Positions 28,099 through 37,113 are shown, counted from the stretch's first letter. The stretch: 64,000 nt of DNA from Pandoraea anapnoica (GCF_902459765.1 NZ_CABPSP010000003.1:434001-498000), one strand, 5' to 3'. The notes: generated by a model from the letters alone, not told the origin. Translations and numbers: made by a program.

Positions 28099-28899
28099 TC
28101 AGTGGGTCGCGAACAGCAGTTGATCGATGCGGGTCTCAAGCTCGCTCTGATGCGCCGTGCCGAGTTGTTCGGGGGCGATGCTGTTGAGTTCTGCCTTGAC
28201 CTGACCCGGATGCGGCGAGAGCAGCAAAATGCGCGTACCGATGCGGATCGCTTCGTCGATACCGTGCGTGACGAACAGCACGGTGAAGCGCGTGTCGTCC
28301 CACAGGCGCAGCAATTCGTCCTGCATCTTGCGACGGGTGAGGGCGTCGAGCGCGGCAAACGGCTCGTCCATGAGCAGGACGTCGGGCTCCATTGCCATAC
28401 CGCGTGCAATGGACACGCGCTGCTTCATGCCGCCGGAGAGCGTGTGCGGATAGCTGTCGATAAACTTCGCCAGACCGACTTTCTCGATGAAGTGGGCGGC
28501 GCGCTCGGCGGCGTCGCGTCCCTTGAGGCGTCCGCTGGCCGTGAGCGCGAATTCCACGTTCTGACGCACGGTCTTCCACGGCAGGAGTTGGTCGAACTCC
28601 TGGAACACCATCATGCGGTCCGGGCCGGGTTCGGTGATCGTGCGGCCTTTGAGGCGGATTTCGCCATGAACCGGTGGCAGATAACCACCGATGGCCTTGA
28701 GCAACGTCGATTTGCCGCAGCCGGACGGGCCGAGCAGCACAAAGCGGTCGCCCGGGTAGACGTTGAAGCTCACCTGTTGGGCGGCGGTGACGAGATAATC
28801 GTCGGTCTTGTATTGCAGCGTGACGGCGTCTATTTCGAGCAATGGCGGCACTGCGGGCGAAGTCGTCCCCGCAGCGCCCGCATGGGGGGCGTTGTGCAT
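28099..28899 (-). CDS. ABC transporter ATP-binding protein (SsuB/TauB-like)
   Basis: A 266-aa ATPase that powers the importer with the two downstream genes. Walker A GPSGCGKSTLLKAIGGYLPP, the Q-loop MVFQEFDQLLPW, the signature LSGGMKQRVSIARGMAM and Walker B VLLMDEPFAALDA are all intact, and VTHGIDEAIRIG carries the switch histidine. The start at 28899 has an AGGAGA site; the frame is open 27 codons further. It is the first gene of the operon, and its promoter lies in the divergent spacer shared with the response-regulator gene, where a direct-repeat box overlaps the likely -35 region. Confidence 0.9.
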   Translation of the reverse strand: MHNAPHAGAAGTTSPAVPPLLEIDAVTLQYKTDDYLVTAAQQVSFNVYPGDRFVLLGPSGCGKSTLLKAIGGYLPPVHGEIRLKGRTITEPGPDRMMVFQEFDQLLPWKTVRQNVEFALTASGRLKGRDAAERAAHFIEKVGLAKFIDSYPHTLSGGMKQRVSIARGMAMEPDVLLMDEPFAALDALTRRKMQDELLRLWDDTRFTVLFVTHGIDEAIRIGTRILLLSPHPGQVKAELNSIAPEQLGTAHQSELETRIDQLLFATH

Positions 28900-28953
28900 T
28901 GCGTGTCTCCTGAAGAATGCGATAGTGCTTTTTTGTAGTCGGCTCGATACTAA

Positions 28954-28971
28954 GTAGCGAAGCTGTAGCGA
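28954..28971. promoter_or_regulatory. direct-repeat box, likely OmpR-type response regulator site
   Basis: GTAGCGA occurs twice (28954-28960 and 28965-28971) separated by 4 nt, an 11-bp period typical of OmpR/PhoB-family sites. An inverted GTAGCG copy lies at 28988-28993. On the minus strand a TACAAA -10 candidate (28932-28937) is placed so that this box would sit at the -35 region of the transporter operon. Confidence 0.55.
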
Positions 28972-29094
28972 ACCTGACATCGCGCCGCGCTACGGCCCGA
29001 ATTCAGGGGAAACACTGAGGTGGCTCACAGGGAATTCCGAGACAATCGCGCTCAGAAGACGAAAGCCTCAGGAAGATTAGGAGACGAGAAGACC

Positions 29095-29757
29095 ATGCGC
29101 ATCATGCTGGTGGAAGACACCGCCGATGTCGCCGAAGCGATCGCCACGCAATTGCGTCGGCTTGGCCACGCGCTCGATTGCGAGACGGACGGGGCGGTTG
29201 CCGCCGGTCGCATCGGCGACGATTACGACCTGCTGATCCTCGACGTTATGCTGCCGCACGTCGACGGATTCGAGTTGCTCAGACGCGTGCGCGAGCGCGG
29301 CCTGTCCACGCGCGTGCTGATGCTCACCGCATGTGCCGAGATCGAAGAGCGCGTGCGTGCGCTCGATCTCGGCGCGGACGATTACCTCACCAAGCCTTTC
29401 GATTTCCGCGAGCTCGAAGCGCGTGTGCGTGCGTTGATGCGCCGCACCGGGCAGGACGCGACCAATCGTCTGACCTGCGCCAATCTCACGCTCGATCGCA
29501 AGAGTCGCGGCGTCGAAGTGGACGGCCAGCCCATCGAACTCACGCGCCGTGAAGTCACGCTGCTGGAAATCCTTGCCGGACGCCCGGGGCGCATCTTCGG
29601 CAAAGACGAATTGATGGATCGTCTGTACGGCGACGAGCCCGCACCGAACGCGAACGCCATCGAGCAATACGTCGCCCGTCTGCGCAAGAAATTGGCCAGC
29701 GCGCAATTCCAGATTCGCACGCTGCGCGGGCTGGGCTACCAACTCGTGCTGTCATGA
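29095..29757 (+). CDS. two-component response regulator (OmpR family)
   Basis: A 220-aa regulator. The receiver domain (1-112) has acidic residues E7/D8, phospho-acceptor D50 in LLILDVMLP, T78 in MLTAC, and K100 in YLTKPFDF. The C-terminal winged helix (about 125-220) carries the OmpR-type pattern IELTRREVTLLEILAGRPGR and YVARLRKKLASAQFQIRTLR. The start at 29095 has an AGGAGAC site, while the upstream frame adds nothing recognisable. Its stop overlaps the histidine kinase start (ATGA). Being divergent from an SsuABC-type operon with an 11-bp-spaced repeat between them, it probably controls that importer. The closest named pair by eye is TctD/TctE. Confidence 0.9.
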   Translation: MRIMLVEDTADVAEAIATQLRRLGHALDCETDGAVAAGRIGDDYDLLILDVMLPHVDGFELLRRVRERGLSTRVLMLTACAEIEERVRALDLGADDYLTKPFDFRELEARVRALMRRTGQDATNRLTCANLTLDRKSRGVEVDGQPIELTRREVTLLEILAGRPGRIFGKDELMDRLYGDEPAPNANAIEQYVARLRKKLASAQFQIRTLRGLGYQLVLS

Positions 29758-31121
29758 TCGTCCCCGGCCGCTCTCTTTACCTGCGTCTGGTGATTCGCAT
29801 GGGCGCGGTGTTGGCGTTCGCGGTCGTTGCGGTGTTGTTGGGCATCTGGTTTTCGACGCGCTCTGCCGTCGACCGGGCCTACGATCGCTGGTTGCTCGGC
29901 AGTGCCTTGCAGGTCGCGGAGAACACCTGGTACCAGAACGGCGAAGTGAACGTCGATGTACCGCTTGCGGCCTTTTCTGCGCTCGCCCCCGGCGATCAGA
30001 TTTTCTACACCGTGCTCGATCCGAACGGCCGCTCCGTGGCGGGCGATTCCGAGTTCCGTCCGCCGATTCCTTGGGACAAGCTGGCCGACGGCCCCATCGT
30101 GGTCGACGGCACGTATCAGGAGATGCCGATCCGCATCGCCATCGTGGGACGGCGCATGCCGGTGACGTCGCCCCATCCGTGGGCGGTGGTTGCGCTTGCA
30201 CACACGCAGAATGCGCGCGAACGCTTCACGCGCGGGTTGGCGGACAACACGTTGCTCATCACGATTGCGACCGCTGTGCTGACGATGCTTGCCGCGTTGT
30301 GGACGCTGCGTCAGGCGCTTGCACCGCTCAAGCAAATCGAAGGGGCGATACGCGCGCGCGATCCGAACGACCTCGCGCCTCTGGCGGTGACCGTGCCTGC
30401 GGAAACGCTGGCGCTTGTGGGCGCGATCAACGATTTCATGCAGCGGCTGGCGACGTCGCGTGCGTTGATGCGTCGCGTGATCGGCGACGCTGCGCATCAA
30501 CTGCGAACGCCGGTGACCGCGCTCACGGCGCAAGCGGAAATGCTGACACAGACGCAGGACGAGGCTGCACGTCAGACACACATCGCACGCATTCAGAAGC
30601 AGGCGCGCGGGCTGGGTGGGCTGATCCATCAACTGATCAATCACGCGATGGTGCAGCACCGGGCGGAGAGCATTGCGCCGACCCCCGTCGATCTGAACGA
30701 ACTGCTGCAGACGGCGATGCGCGAGACGCTGTCGTACGCCACGCGCGACATCGACGTCGCGCTGCATGCGCCGGAAGAGCCGTGCATGATCGTAGGCGAC
30801 GAATTGAGTTTGCGTGAAGCGATCAAGAACGTGCTGGTCAATGCGTTGGCTTATGGCGCACCGCATCGTCTTCATGTGGACGTGACACGTGTCGGCGATC
30901 AGTGGCGCTTGCGATTTTTCGACGATGGGCCGGGCATCCCCGAGCAGGAGTGGCAACGCGTGCGCACCCCCTTCTCATCGCGCGCCGACGGACGCGAAGG
31001 CGCAAGCCTGGGGCTGGCAATGGTCGCGGAGGTCGTGCATGCCCACGGTGGGCATATGAGCTTCGAACGTGTGGAAGGCGAGGGCTTTGCCGTCGTGCTG
31101 ACGTTGCCGGTCGCGGTTTGA
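29754..31121 (+). CDS. sensor histidine kinase (TctE/QseC-like)
   Basis: A 455-aa inner-membrane kinase. Two membrane segments (about residues 13-33 and 163-183) bracket a 130-residue periplasmic sensor of the TctE N-terminal type. The dimerisation box IGDAAHQLRTPVTAL holds the phospho-acceptor H248. The ATPase part shows an N box (EAIKNVLVNALAYG), a G1 box (DDGPGIP) and a G2-like ASLGLAMVAEV. It is translationally coupled to the regulator gene (ATGA overlap). The periplasmic ligand is unknown; TctE relatives sense tricarboxylates, but the neighbouring transporter is not a Tct system. Confidence 0.9.
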   Translation: MIVPGRSLYLRLVIRMGAVLAFAVVAVLLGIWFSTRSAVDRAYDRWLLGSALQVAENTWYQNGEVNVDVPLAAFSALAPGDQIFYTVLDPNGRSVAGDSEFRPPIPWDKLADGPIVVDGTYQEMPIRIAIVGRRMPVTSPHPWAVVALAHTQNARERFTRGLADNTLLITIATAVLTMLAALWTLRQALAPLKQIEGAIRARDPNDLAPLAVTVPAETLALVGAINDFMQRLATSRALMRRVIGDAAHQLRTPVTALTAQAEMLTQTQDEAARQTHIARIQKQARGLGGLIHQLINHAMVQHRAESIAPTPVDLNELLQTAMRETLSYATRDIDVALHAPEEPCMIVGDELSLREAIKNVLVNALAYGAPHRLHVDVTRVGDQWRLRFFDDGPGIPEQEWQRVRTPFSSRADGREGASLGLAMVAEVVHAHGGHMSFERVEGEGFAVVLTLPVAV

Positions 31122-31182
31122 TGACGGGGGGCGGGTACCCTCGTTTGGAGTATTCCTTCCGCAATCTTTAGCCCGATGCCGC

Positions 31183-31211
31183 TTGACCGCGTCTTTCGTC
31201 CCCCCGATATT
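31183..31211 (+). promoter_or_regulatory. sigma-70 promoter of the small lipoprotein gene
   Basis: TTGACC (31183-31188), 17-nt spacer, GATATT (31206-31211). The predicted start near 31218 leaves about 60 nt of leader before the ATG at 31281. Confidence 0.6.
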
Positions 31212-31280
31212 GGTTCGTACTCCGGGCGCTCGACCGGCGCATCCAGACTCCGACGATCCGGAACATGAGAGGAGGCAAGC

Positions 31281-31811
31281 ATGCGTCGTTTCGGCATTCT
31301 GTCGCTCGTTGTCACGGCGGCATTCGCCAGCGCCGGATGTGCCAGCGATCTTTCACTTCACACGCCCGTCACGTCGCGCGACCTCGGTATGGGCGACGGC
31401 ATGGTCATCGCGGAAACGCAGCGTACCGCGACGGATTCGATGCTCCAGGTCAAACGCCTTTATCGCTACGAAAAGACAGGACCTTCTGCGTGGGGAACGC
31501 CACAGAGCTTCACGTTGTATTGCGCCGTTCGGCAGATCGGTACCGATCACGGACATCGGACTGCGCGATTAGGCATGCTCGTCAAAGACGATGCGGGATG
31601 GCATGCGCCGCCGCCGAATCAATCGTTGGGCGAGGTCGGCCCCGACCAGATGTATGTGCACGTCGATTGGGATGGGGCTGTGGCGACGAACGTGCCCTCA
31701 GGCATGACGACAGCGAATTTGCCGCTCGACGGAAAGCTGGAAAAGAACTGTGCCGACATCAAGGCGAGGATGGAGCGGATGCTAAGGGAGCAGCAGAAGG
31801 CGTCCGGCTGA
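31281..31811 (+). CDS. putative lipoprotein, unknown function
   Basis: A 176-aa protein I cannot assign to a family. An N-terminal signal (MRRFGILSLVVTAAFASAGC) ends in a lipobox-like SAGC, suggesting lipid modification at Cys20, though Ser at -3 is not ideal. The mature part is soluble with two further Cys residues (YCAV and KNCADIK) that could form a disulfide. The C-terminus is a charged helix. A strong GGAGG site lies before the ATG and a readable sigma-70 promoter upstream. It is monocistronic, ending at a bidirectional terminator shared with panB. Confidence 0.75.
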   Translation: MRRFGILSLVVTAAFASAGCASDLSLHTPVTSRDLGMGDGMVIAETQRTATDSMLQVKRLYRYEKTGPSAWGTPQSFTLYCAVRQIGTDHGHRTARLGMLVKDDAGWHAPPPNQSLGEVGPDQMYVHVDWDGAVATNVPSGMTTANLPLDGKLEKNCADIKARMERMLREQQKASG

Positions 31812-31818
31812 CGGCATA

Positions 31819-31850
31819 AAAAAAGCGGCTCATCGCTGAGCCGCTTTTTT
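31819..31850. terminator. bidirectional intrinsic terminator between the lipoprotein gene and panB
   Basis: AAAAAAGCGGCTCA (31819-31832) pairs perfectly with TGAGCCGCTTTTTT (31837-31850) around a 4-nt loop. The A/T-rich ends make it active on both strands for the convergent genes. Confidence 0.9.
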
Positions 31851-31882
31851 CTTGTCCTCGCGGACGTTGCCTGCGTGCGATC

Positions 31883-32701
31883 TCAGAAGCTGTGTTCCAA
31901 CGTCGGGAACGTGCTGTGCTTCACCGCCTGCACGTAAGCTTCGATGGCCGCTGCGATGCTCGGCTGGCCATCCATGAAGTTCTTCGAGAACTTCGGCGAC
32001 TTGCCGGGGAACACGCCGAGCATGTCCTGAAGCACGAGCACCTGACCGTCACAATCGACACCGGCGCCAATACCGATGGTCGGCATCGTCGGCAGTTCCG
32101 GCGTCACGCGCGCGGCGAGCGCGGCGGGAATCGCTTCGAGCACCACGAGTTGAGCACCGGCCGCTTGCAACGCGCGTGCGTCTTCAAGCAATTGCACCTG
32201 CGCCGCGTCTTCACGACCTTGCACCTTGAAGCCGCCGAAGGCGTGCACCGACTGCGGCGTCAGGCCCAGGTGGGCGCACACGGGGATGCTGCGCTCGACC
32301 AGAAAGCGCACCGTCTCCGCGAGCCACGCACCGCCTTCGATCTTCACCATCTGCGCACCCGCTTGCATGACGGCTACGGCGCTCTGATACGCCTGCTCCT
32401 TGGTACCGAACGTGCCGAAGGGCAGGTCGGCCAGCACGAGCGCCTTCTCGACACTGCGCGCTACACATTCGGTGTGATAACAGATGTCGCGCAGCGTCAC
32501 AGGCAGCGTGGTGCGCTGGCCCTGAATCACGTTGCCCAGCGAGTCACCGATGAGAATGGCGTCGACGCCCACGCGGTCCAGCAGCGCGGCAAAGCTTGCG
32601 TCATAAGCGGTGAGCATGGCGATCTTCTCGCCACGTGCGCGCATCTGGGCAAGTCCGGGAACGGTCACGGCCTTGCGGTTGGATTCTTGCAGATAACTCA
32701 T
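31883..32701 (-). CDS. panB: 3-methyl-2-oxobutanoate hydroxymethyltransferase
   Basis: A 272-aa enzyme of normal length that makes ketopantoate from alpha-ketoisovalerate and methylene-tetrahydrofolate, the first step of pantothenate/CoA synthesis. Typical segments are [61 protein letters not shown] and the catalytic Glu in [16 protein letters not shown] site precedes the ATG. It is the last gene of a leftward run with dgk, folk and pcnB. panC is not in the window. Confidence 0.97.
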   Translation of the reverse strand: MSYLQESNRKAVTVPGLAQMRARGEKIAMLTAYDASFAALLDRVGVDAILIGDSLGNVIQGQRTTLPVTLRDICYHTECVARSVEKALVLADLPFGTFGTKEQAYQSAVAVMQAGAQMVKIEGGAWLAETVRFLVERSIPVCAHLGLTPQSVHAFGGFKVQGREDAAQVQLLEDARALQAAGAQLVVLEAIPAALAARVTPELPTMPTIGIGAGVDCDGQVLVLQDMLGVFPGKSPKFSKNFMDGQPSIAAAIEAYVQAVKHSTFPTLEHSF

Positions 32702-32785
32702 GTCAGCCTCGGTTCAGGAGGGTTCGCGGGCAGCACAGATGCGACGGGTGCGGCATGGGCGCAGCAGCAGGCGGAGCGTCGGAGG

Positions 32786-33451
32786 TCAGAGGCGAGCGCC
32801 CTTGACGAAGACTTCCTTGCGCCCGCGCATCTGATCGATACGTTCGACCAGCAGGGCGAAGTCGCTGTCGTCGTGCGCCGGGTCGAATTGTTCTGTGTCG
32901 ACTGTCAACACCGGCGCAGCGGCGTAATGATAGAAGAATTCGCCGTAGATGTCGCACAGCGCGCGCAGATACGTGTCCGGAATCTGCTGTTCCATCGGAA
33001 TAGCACGCTTCTGGATGCGAGAGAACAGCGTTTCGGGACTGGCTTGCAGATGAATCACGAGGTCCGGCGCACGGTGCGTACGCTCGATGTGCGCAACGAG
33101 CTTGCGGTACAACTCAAGCTCGTCGGCAGACAGCGTGAGACGCGCGAACAGGCCGTCCTTCTCGGGCAGGAAGTCGGTAAAGATCGGCTTGCCGTCGATC
33201 TCGCGACGCGCAATCTCCGTCGCCTCGTCCACACGTTGCAAACAGAACGACAACTGCGCGGGCAACGCATAACGCGCGCTGTCGCGATAGAAACGTTCGA
33301 GAAAGGGATTGAGCGCAGGCTGTTCGAGCATCAGGTCGGCACCGGCTGCGTCAGCCAGACGCTGCGCGAGCGACGTCTTGCCAACGCCGATCGGACCTTC
33401 GACGGCGAGATAGCGAAATCGCCCGAGCACCGGCGATCTCATGATGTGCAC
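32786..33451 (-). CDS. deoxynucleoside kinase (dAK/dGK family)
   Basis: A 221-aa kinase with the P-loop GPIGVGKTSLAQRLAD and the deoxynucleoside-kinase motifs ARYALPAQLSFCLQR and IFTDFLPEKDGLFARLTL (ERS-like region replaced by FLPEKD). It phosphorylates deoxynucleosides for salvage, but base preference cannot be read here. Its first residues overlap the end of folK by 13 nt, and an ATG at 33442 could also serve as the start. A folK-kinase-panB order is typical of Burkholderiales. Confidence 0.88.
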   Translation of the reverse strand: MHIMRSPVLGRFRYLAVEGPIGVGKTSLAQRLADAAGADLMLEQPALNPFLERFYRDSARYALPAQLSFCLQRVDEATEIARREIDGKPIFTDFLPEKDGLFARLTLSADELELYRKLVAHIERTHRAPDLVIHLQASPETLFSRIQKRAIPMEQQIPDTYLRALCDIYGEFFYHYAAAPVLTVDTEQFDPAHDDSDFALLVERIDQMRGRKEVFVKGARL

Positions 33452-33951
33452 ACCCGCTTGGTCGGGCAGCAGCCCTGAGCAACACGTTCGATGCGTTGGT
33501 CGGCAACGTAGGGCAACAGGGCGCTGACGCGTCCCACGCCGGGAATGTCGAGTTCGGGGGCGATATCCGCAAGCGGATGCAGCACGAAAGCACGCAACGC
33601 GAGACGCGGATGCGGCACGATCAGATCGGGTTCGTCAATGCGCTCGTCGCCGTAGACAAGCAGATCGAGATCGAGCGTGCGCGGCGCATTCTTGTACGGC
33701 CGCTCACGTCCGAAATGCAACTCGATCTTCAGGCACAGGGCGAGTAGCTGGCGGGCGGTCAGACTCGTCTCGACGGCGACAGCGCAGTTGAGATAGTCGT
33801 CGCCGCTCGATTCGATGGGGGCGGTGCGATACAGGTCGGATTTGCCGATGATCGTGACGCCGATCTGCTGCGCCAGGCAGACGATGGCGTCCTTAATCGC
33901 TTGGCGGGCGTCGCCGAGATTCGCGCCGAGCCCGATATAGGCAACAGTCAT
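33439..33951 (-). CDS. folK: 2-amino-4-hydroxy-6-hydroxymethyldihydropteridine pyrophosphokinase (HPPK)
   Basis: A 170-aa enzyme of folate synthesis that transfers pyrophosphate to hydroxymethyl-dihydropterin. Signature regions: YIGLGANLGD at the N-terminus, KSDLYRTAPI, GDDYLNCAVAVET, and the HPPK pattern RPYKNAPRTLDLDLLVYGDE followed by PHPRLALRAFVLHPLADI. The ATG overlaps the pcnB stop codon (TAATG), so translation is coupled, and its 3' end overlaps the kinase gene by 13 nt. Confidence 0.96.
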   Translation of the reverse strand: MTVAYIGLGANLGDARQAIKDAIVCLAQQIGVTIIGKSDLYRTAPIESSGDDYLNCAVAVETSLTARQLLALCLKIELHFGRERPYKNAPRTLDLDLLVYGDERIDEPDLIVPHPRLALRAFVLHPLADIAPELDIPGVGRVSALLPYVADQRIERVAQGCCPTKRVCTS

Positions 33952-35477
33952 TAAGCACCTTCGGAACCATGCTGTCGCGATGATACCCGCTTGCCATGAT
34001 TCTCGCTGGTAGCGTTCTCACTACCGCCGCCACTCTCGCTACCACCGCCTTCGCCACCTTCACCGCCACGTCCGCCCGAGGGCTTGCGACGACGACGGCG
34101 ACGCTTCGCAGCAGGCGTCGACCCTGACGATCCGCTGCCTTGCGACAGCAGTTCGTCGCGCTTGACCGAGTCGCCTTCGAGGAAGTCCGTCCACCATTGA
34201 CCGGCTTCGGCCGGGACTTCGCCCGACTCGCAACGCAGCAACAGAAAGTCGTAACCGGCACGCAGGCGCGGATGTTCGAGCAGACGCAACGGCGTACGGC
34301 CGACACGCTTGTCCAGACGCACCTGCAGGCCCCAGATTTCCTTCATGTCGGCGACGAAACGGCGCTGGATGGCCAGCTTGCCGGTTTGTGCGTCGAGCAC
34401 GTCGTCCATGGCGAGATGCAGCGCCGGAATCGGATATTCGCCAGCGCTCTGATAAGCCTGCCACTTCTCAAGCACCAGATGCCACAGCAGCGCCGCGAAC
34501 AGGAAGCCCGGCGACACTGGCTTGCCTGCGCGAATGCGTGCGTCGGTATTGGCGAGCGCGAGCGCGACGAATTTCTCGCCGAGCGGCTGTTCCAGCACCA
34601 CGTCGAGCAATGGCAGCAGACCGTGATGCAGGCCCTGCGAGCGCAGTTGCTGCACACACGCCCACGCGTGGCCCGAGAGCAGCAGTTTGAGCATTTCGTC
34701 GAACAGACGCGCCGCAGGCACATTGTCGATCAGCGGTGCGAGTTGCGGAATCGGCTCGGCCGTCGCTGCGTCGATCTTGAAACCGAGCTTGGCCGCGAAG
34801 CGCACCACGCGCAGCATGCGCACCGGGTCTTCGCGATAACGCGTGGCCGGATCGCCGATCATGCGCAGCACGCGCTTCTGAATGTCTTCAAAGCCGCGGT
34901 GATAGTCGTGCACCGTCTGCGTCGCCGGGTCGTAATACATGGCGTTGACGGTGAAGTCGCGCCGGGCGGCGTCTTCGTCCTGCTCGCCCCACACGTTGTC
35001 GCGCAGCACGCGACCCGATTCGTCGGTGACGTGCGTCTTGCGGTCGAGTTCACCCTTTTTCGGACGACGCGCACCGATTTGCTCGCTATCGACCGCCTCG
35101 ACCAACGCGCGGAACGTAGAGGTCTCGATGATCTCCTGTCCGAATTGCACGTGAACGATCTGGAAGCGGCGACCGATGATGCGGGCGCGGCGGAACAGGC
35201 GCTGGACCTGTTCGGGCGTGGCGCTCGTGGCGACGTCGAAGTCTTTGGGGGCGATACCGAGCAGCAGATCGCGCACCGCGCCGCCGACGACGAAGGCCTT
35301 GAACCCGGCTTGCTGCAACGTGTCGGTCACGCGCACGGCGTTCTTCGACAGCAGCGTCGGATCGATGCCGTGCACGGAGACGGGAATGACGACCGGCGTG
35401 CCGGGCGGCAGACTATTTGCGCCGCTTTCGGTCTGGCCGTCTTTGCCGAGCAGCTTCTTGATGAATTTGCGGATCAC
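33951..35477 (-). CDS. pcnB: poly(A) polymerase I
   Basis: A 508-aa class II nucleotidyltransferase that adds 3' poly(A) tails to RNA, promoting decay. The catalytic site reads AFVVGGAVRDLLLGIAPKDF with the DxD pair in KDFDVAT. The RNA- and neck-domain pattern PVRMLRVVRFAAKLGFKIDA is clear, separating it from CCA-adding enzymes. The C-terminal 55 residues are low complexity: a basic block (AAKRRRRRRKPSGG) then Gly/Ser/Glu repeats, probably an RNA-binding tail. It overlaps the HAD gene upstream by 4 nt (ATGA) and folK downstream by 1 nt. Confidence 0.94.
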   Translation of the reverse strand: MIRKFIKKLLGKDGQTESGANSLPPGTPVVIPVSVHGIDPTLLSKNAVRVTDTLQQAGFKAFVVGGAVRDLLLGIAPKDFDVATSATPEQVQRLFRRARIIGRRFQIVHVQFGQEIIETSTFRALVEAVDSEQIGARRPKKGELDRKTHVTDESGRVLRDNVWGEQDEDAARRDFTVNAMYYDPATQTVHDYHRGFEDIQKRVLRMIGDPATRYREDPVRMLRVVRFAAKLGFKIDAATAEPIPQLAPLIDNVPAARLFDEMLKLLLSGHAWACVQQLRSQGLHHGLLPLLDVVLEQPLGEKFVALALANTDARIRAGKPVSPGFLFAALLWHLVLEKWQAYQSAGEYPIPALHLAMDDVLDAQTGKLAIQRRFVADMKEIWGLQVRLDKRVGRTPLRLLEHPRLRAGYDFLLLRCESGEVPAEAGQWWTDFLEGDSVKRDELLSQGSGSSGSTPAAKRRRRRRKPSGGRGGEGGEGGGSESGGGSENATSENHGKRVSSRQHGSEGA

Positions 35478-36154
35478 TGGAACAACTCGAGAATGGGCCA
35501 GCGACGCGCCAGTGCGATTTCGCGCAGCGCCTCATCGGGGTTCGTTGCCACCGGATGGTTCACCTTCTCCATCAGGGGGACGTCGTTGGCGGAATCGCTA
35601 TAGAAAAAGGCGTGGTTGAAGTCGCCCCAGGTCTTGCCGAGACTGGCGAGCCACGCTTCGGTGCGGGTGATCTTGCCTTCGCGGAAGCTCGGTGTGCCCA
35701 CGTACTCGCCGGTATAACGCGCGTTCGGGTCGTCGCCGACGGTCGCCGGTTCGGTGCCGATCAGATGGTCGACGCCGAAGGCTTTGGCGATGGGGCGGGT
35801 GACGAACGTGTTCGTCGCCGTCACGATGGCGCAAAGATCGCCCGCCTTGCGGTGCATGTCGAGCAGTTCGAGCGCTTCCGGACGCACGTGCGGCAAGATC
35901 GACTCCTCCATGTACTGCGCATGCCAGGCGTCGAGCTGGTCACGCGGATAGCGCGCGAGCGGGGCGAGGCAGAAACGCAGATAGGCCGGCATGTCGAGTC
36001 GGCCTGCACGGTAGTCCTGATAGAAGGCCTCGTTGGCCTGCGCGTACGAGTCGCGCTCGACCGCGCCCTGGCGCACGAGGAAACGGCCCCATTCCTTGTC
36101 GCTGTCGGTCGGCAGCAGGGTGTGATCGAGATCGAAGAGAGCTAAATTGGTCAT
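35474..36154 (-). CDS. HAD-superfamily (subclass IB, SerB-like) phosphatase
   Basis: A 226-aa hydrolase with the HAD motifs: FDLDHTLLPTDSD (nucleophile Asp in DLDHT), VTATN (motif II Thr), K in SFREGKI, and YSDSANDVPLMEKV (motif III/IV acidic pair). It belongs to the HAD-IB group, which includes phosphoserine phosphatase and histidinol-phosphatase-like enzymes; some betaproteobacterial relatives act on histidinol phosphate, but the substrate cannot be stated here. TAAAAT ends exactly 7 nt before the ATG with no usable ribosome binding site, so it is a leaderless candidate. It overlaps pcnB by ATGA. Confidence 0.85.
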   Translation of the reverse strand: MTNLALFDLDHTLLPTDSDKEWGRFLVRQGAVERDSYAQANEAFYQDYRAGRLDMPAYLRFCLAPLARYPRDQLDAWHAQYMEESILPHVRPEALELLDMHRKAGDLCAIVTATNTFVTRPIAKAFGVDHLIGTEPATVGDDPNARYTGEYVGTPSFREGKITRTEAWLASLGKTWGDFNHAFFYSDSANDVPLMEKVNHPVATNPDEALREIALARRWPILELFQ

Positions 36155-36296
36155 TGCGCGAATTTTACCTGAAGCGAAGGGCCGTCTAATGTCGTTCGGT
36201 GATTGAGGGGGCTGGCACCTGCGCGGAACGGGTATCGAATGTTACCGACAGGTACCCCATAAGATGTGTCCGGTGATGTGTCCGATCGGCCACCGC

Positions 36297-37007
36297 TCAG
36301 GGTTTGCCGTCCGGCGGGGCCGGGTCGGTATGGGTGAGCATCTGGCGCAGCAACGGCAGCGTCACCGCCCGCTTTTGCTCCATCGAAAACCGGTCGAGCC
36401 GGTCGAGCAGAGCCATCAGGCTCGACATATCGCGCTCGAAGTGCGTGAGCAGATAGGCTGGCACGTCGGCTGCCAGTTGCAACCCACGCTCGCGTGCGGC
36501 GTTTTGCAGGGCCTGCTTCTTGCCGTCATCGTCCAATCCCACAATGTGGAATACAAGACCCCAGCCGAGGCGGGTGCGCAGGTCTTCGCGCAGCGGCATG
36601 TCGACCGGCGGCTGTGAGCCGGCGGCTACGAACGCGCAATGCGGACGGGCGCGGGTCTCGTTGAACAGATTGAAGGCCGCGATTTGCTGCGTAGGCGAGA
36701 GGTTGTCGCTGTCGTCCACGCAGTAGACCGTGCTGGCGTCGTCGAACGTGAAAGCGGCCAGCGGGCTGTTGGGACGCAAATAACGCGCGCTCGGCCCCAC
36801 GGCGTGGCACAGGGCCTCCATCAGATGGGTGCGGCCGGACCCGGCAGCTCCCCAGAGGTAGATGCCGCGGTCGCGCGCCGTGCCCGCCGAGAGTTCGGCG
36901 GGAAGGTCGGCAAGCGTCTGCGCCGCCTCGCGGTTGGGCCCGACAATAAAATTGTCGAACGTCGCGGGCGGCGGGGTGCCGAGGTCGAGATACAGTTGCT
37001 GAATCAC
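36297..37007 (-). CDS. hda: DnaA regulatory inactivator Hda
   Basis: A 236-aa AAA+ DnaA homologue lacking the DNA-binding domain, the expected form for Hda. With the sliding clamp it drives ATP hydrolysis on DnaA after initiation (RIDA). The N-terminal QQLYLDLG resembles the clamp-binding motif. YLWGAAGSGRTHLMEALCHA is the Walker A region, VYCVDDSDNLS the Walker B, and RDMSSLMALLDRLDRFSMEQKR the sensor region. The gene starts with GTG at 37007. It heads the leftward group with the HAD gene, pcnB and folK after a 142-nt gap in which I see no terminator. Confidence 0.92.
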   Translation of the reverse strand: MIQQLYLDLGTPPPATFDNFIVGPNREAAQTLADLPAELSAGTARDRGIYLWGAAGSGRTHLMEALCHAVGPSARYLRPNSPLAAFTFDDASTVYCVDDSDNLSPTQQIAAFNLFNETRARPHCAFVAAGSQPPVDMPLREDLRTRLGWGLVFHIVGLDDDGKKQALQNAARERGLQLAADVPAYLLTHFERDMSSLMALLDRLDRFSMEQKRAVTLPLLRQMLTHTDPAPPDGKP

Positions 37008-37113
37008 GAACGAAGAAAGCCGGCTAAAGGCCGGCAGAGTACGGTTTACAGGGCACGCCGGGCATTCCTGGCGTCCGATATCCGCTTTGCGTTCCGAAAG
37101 GACACGCGCATCG

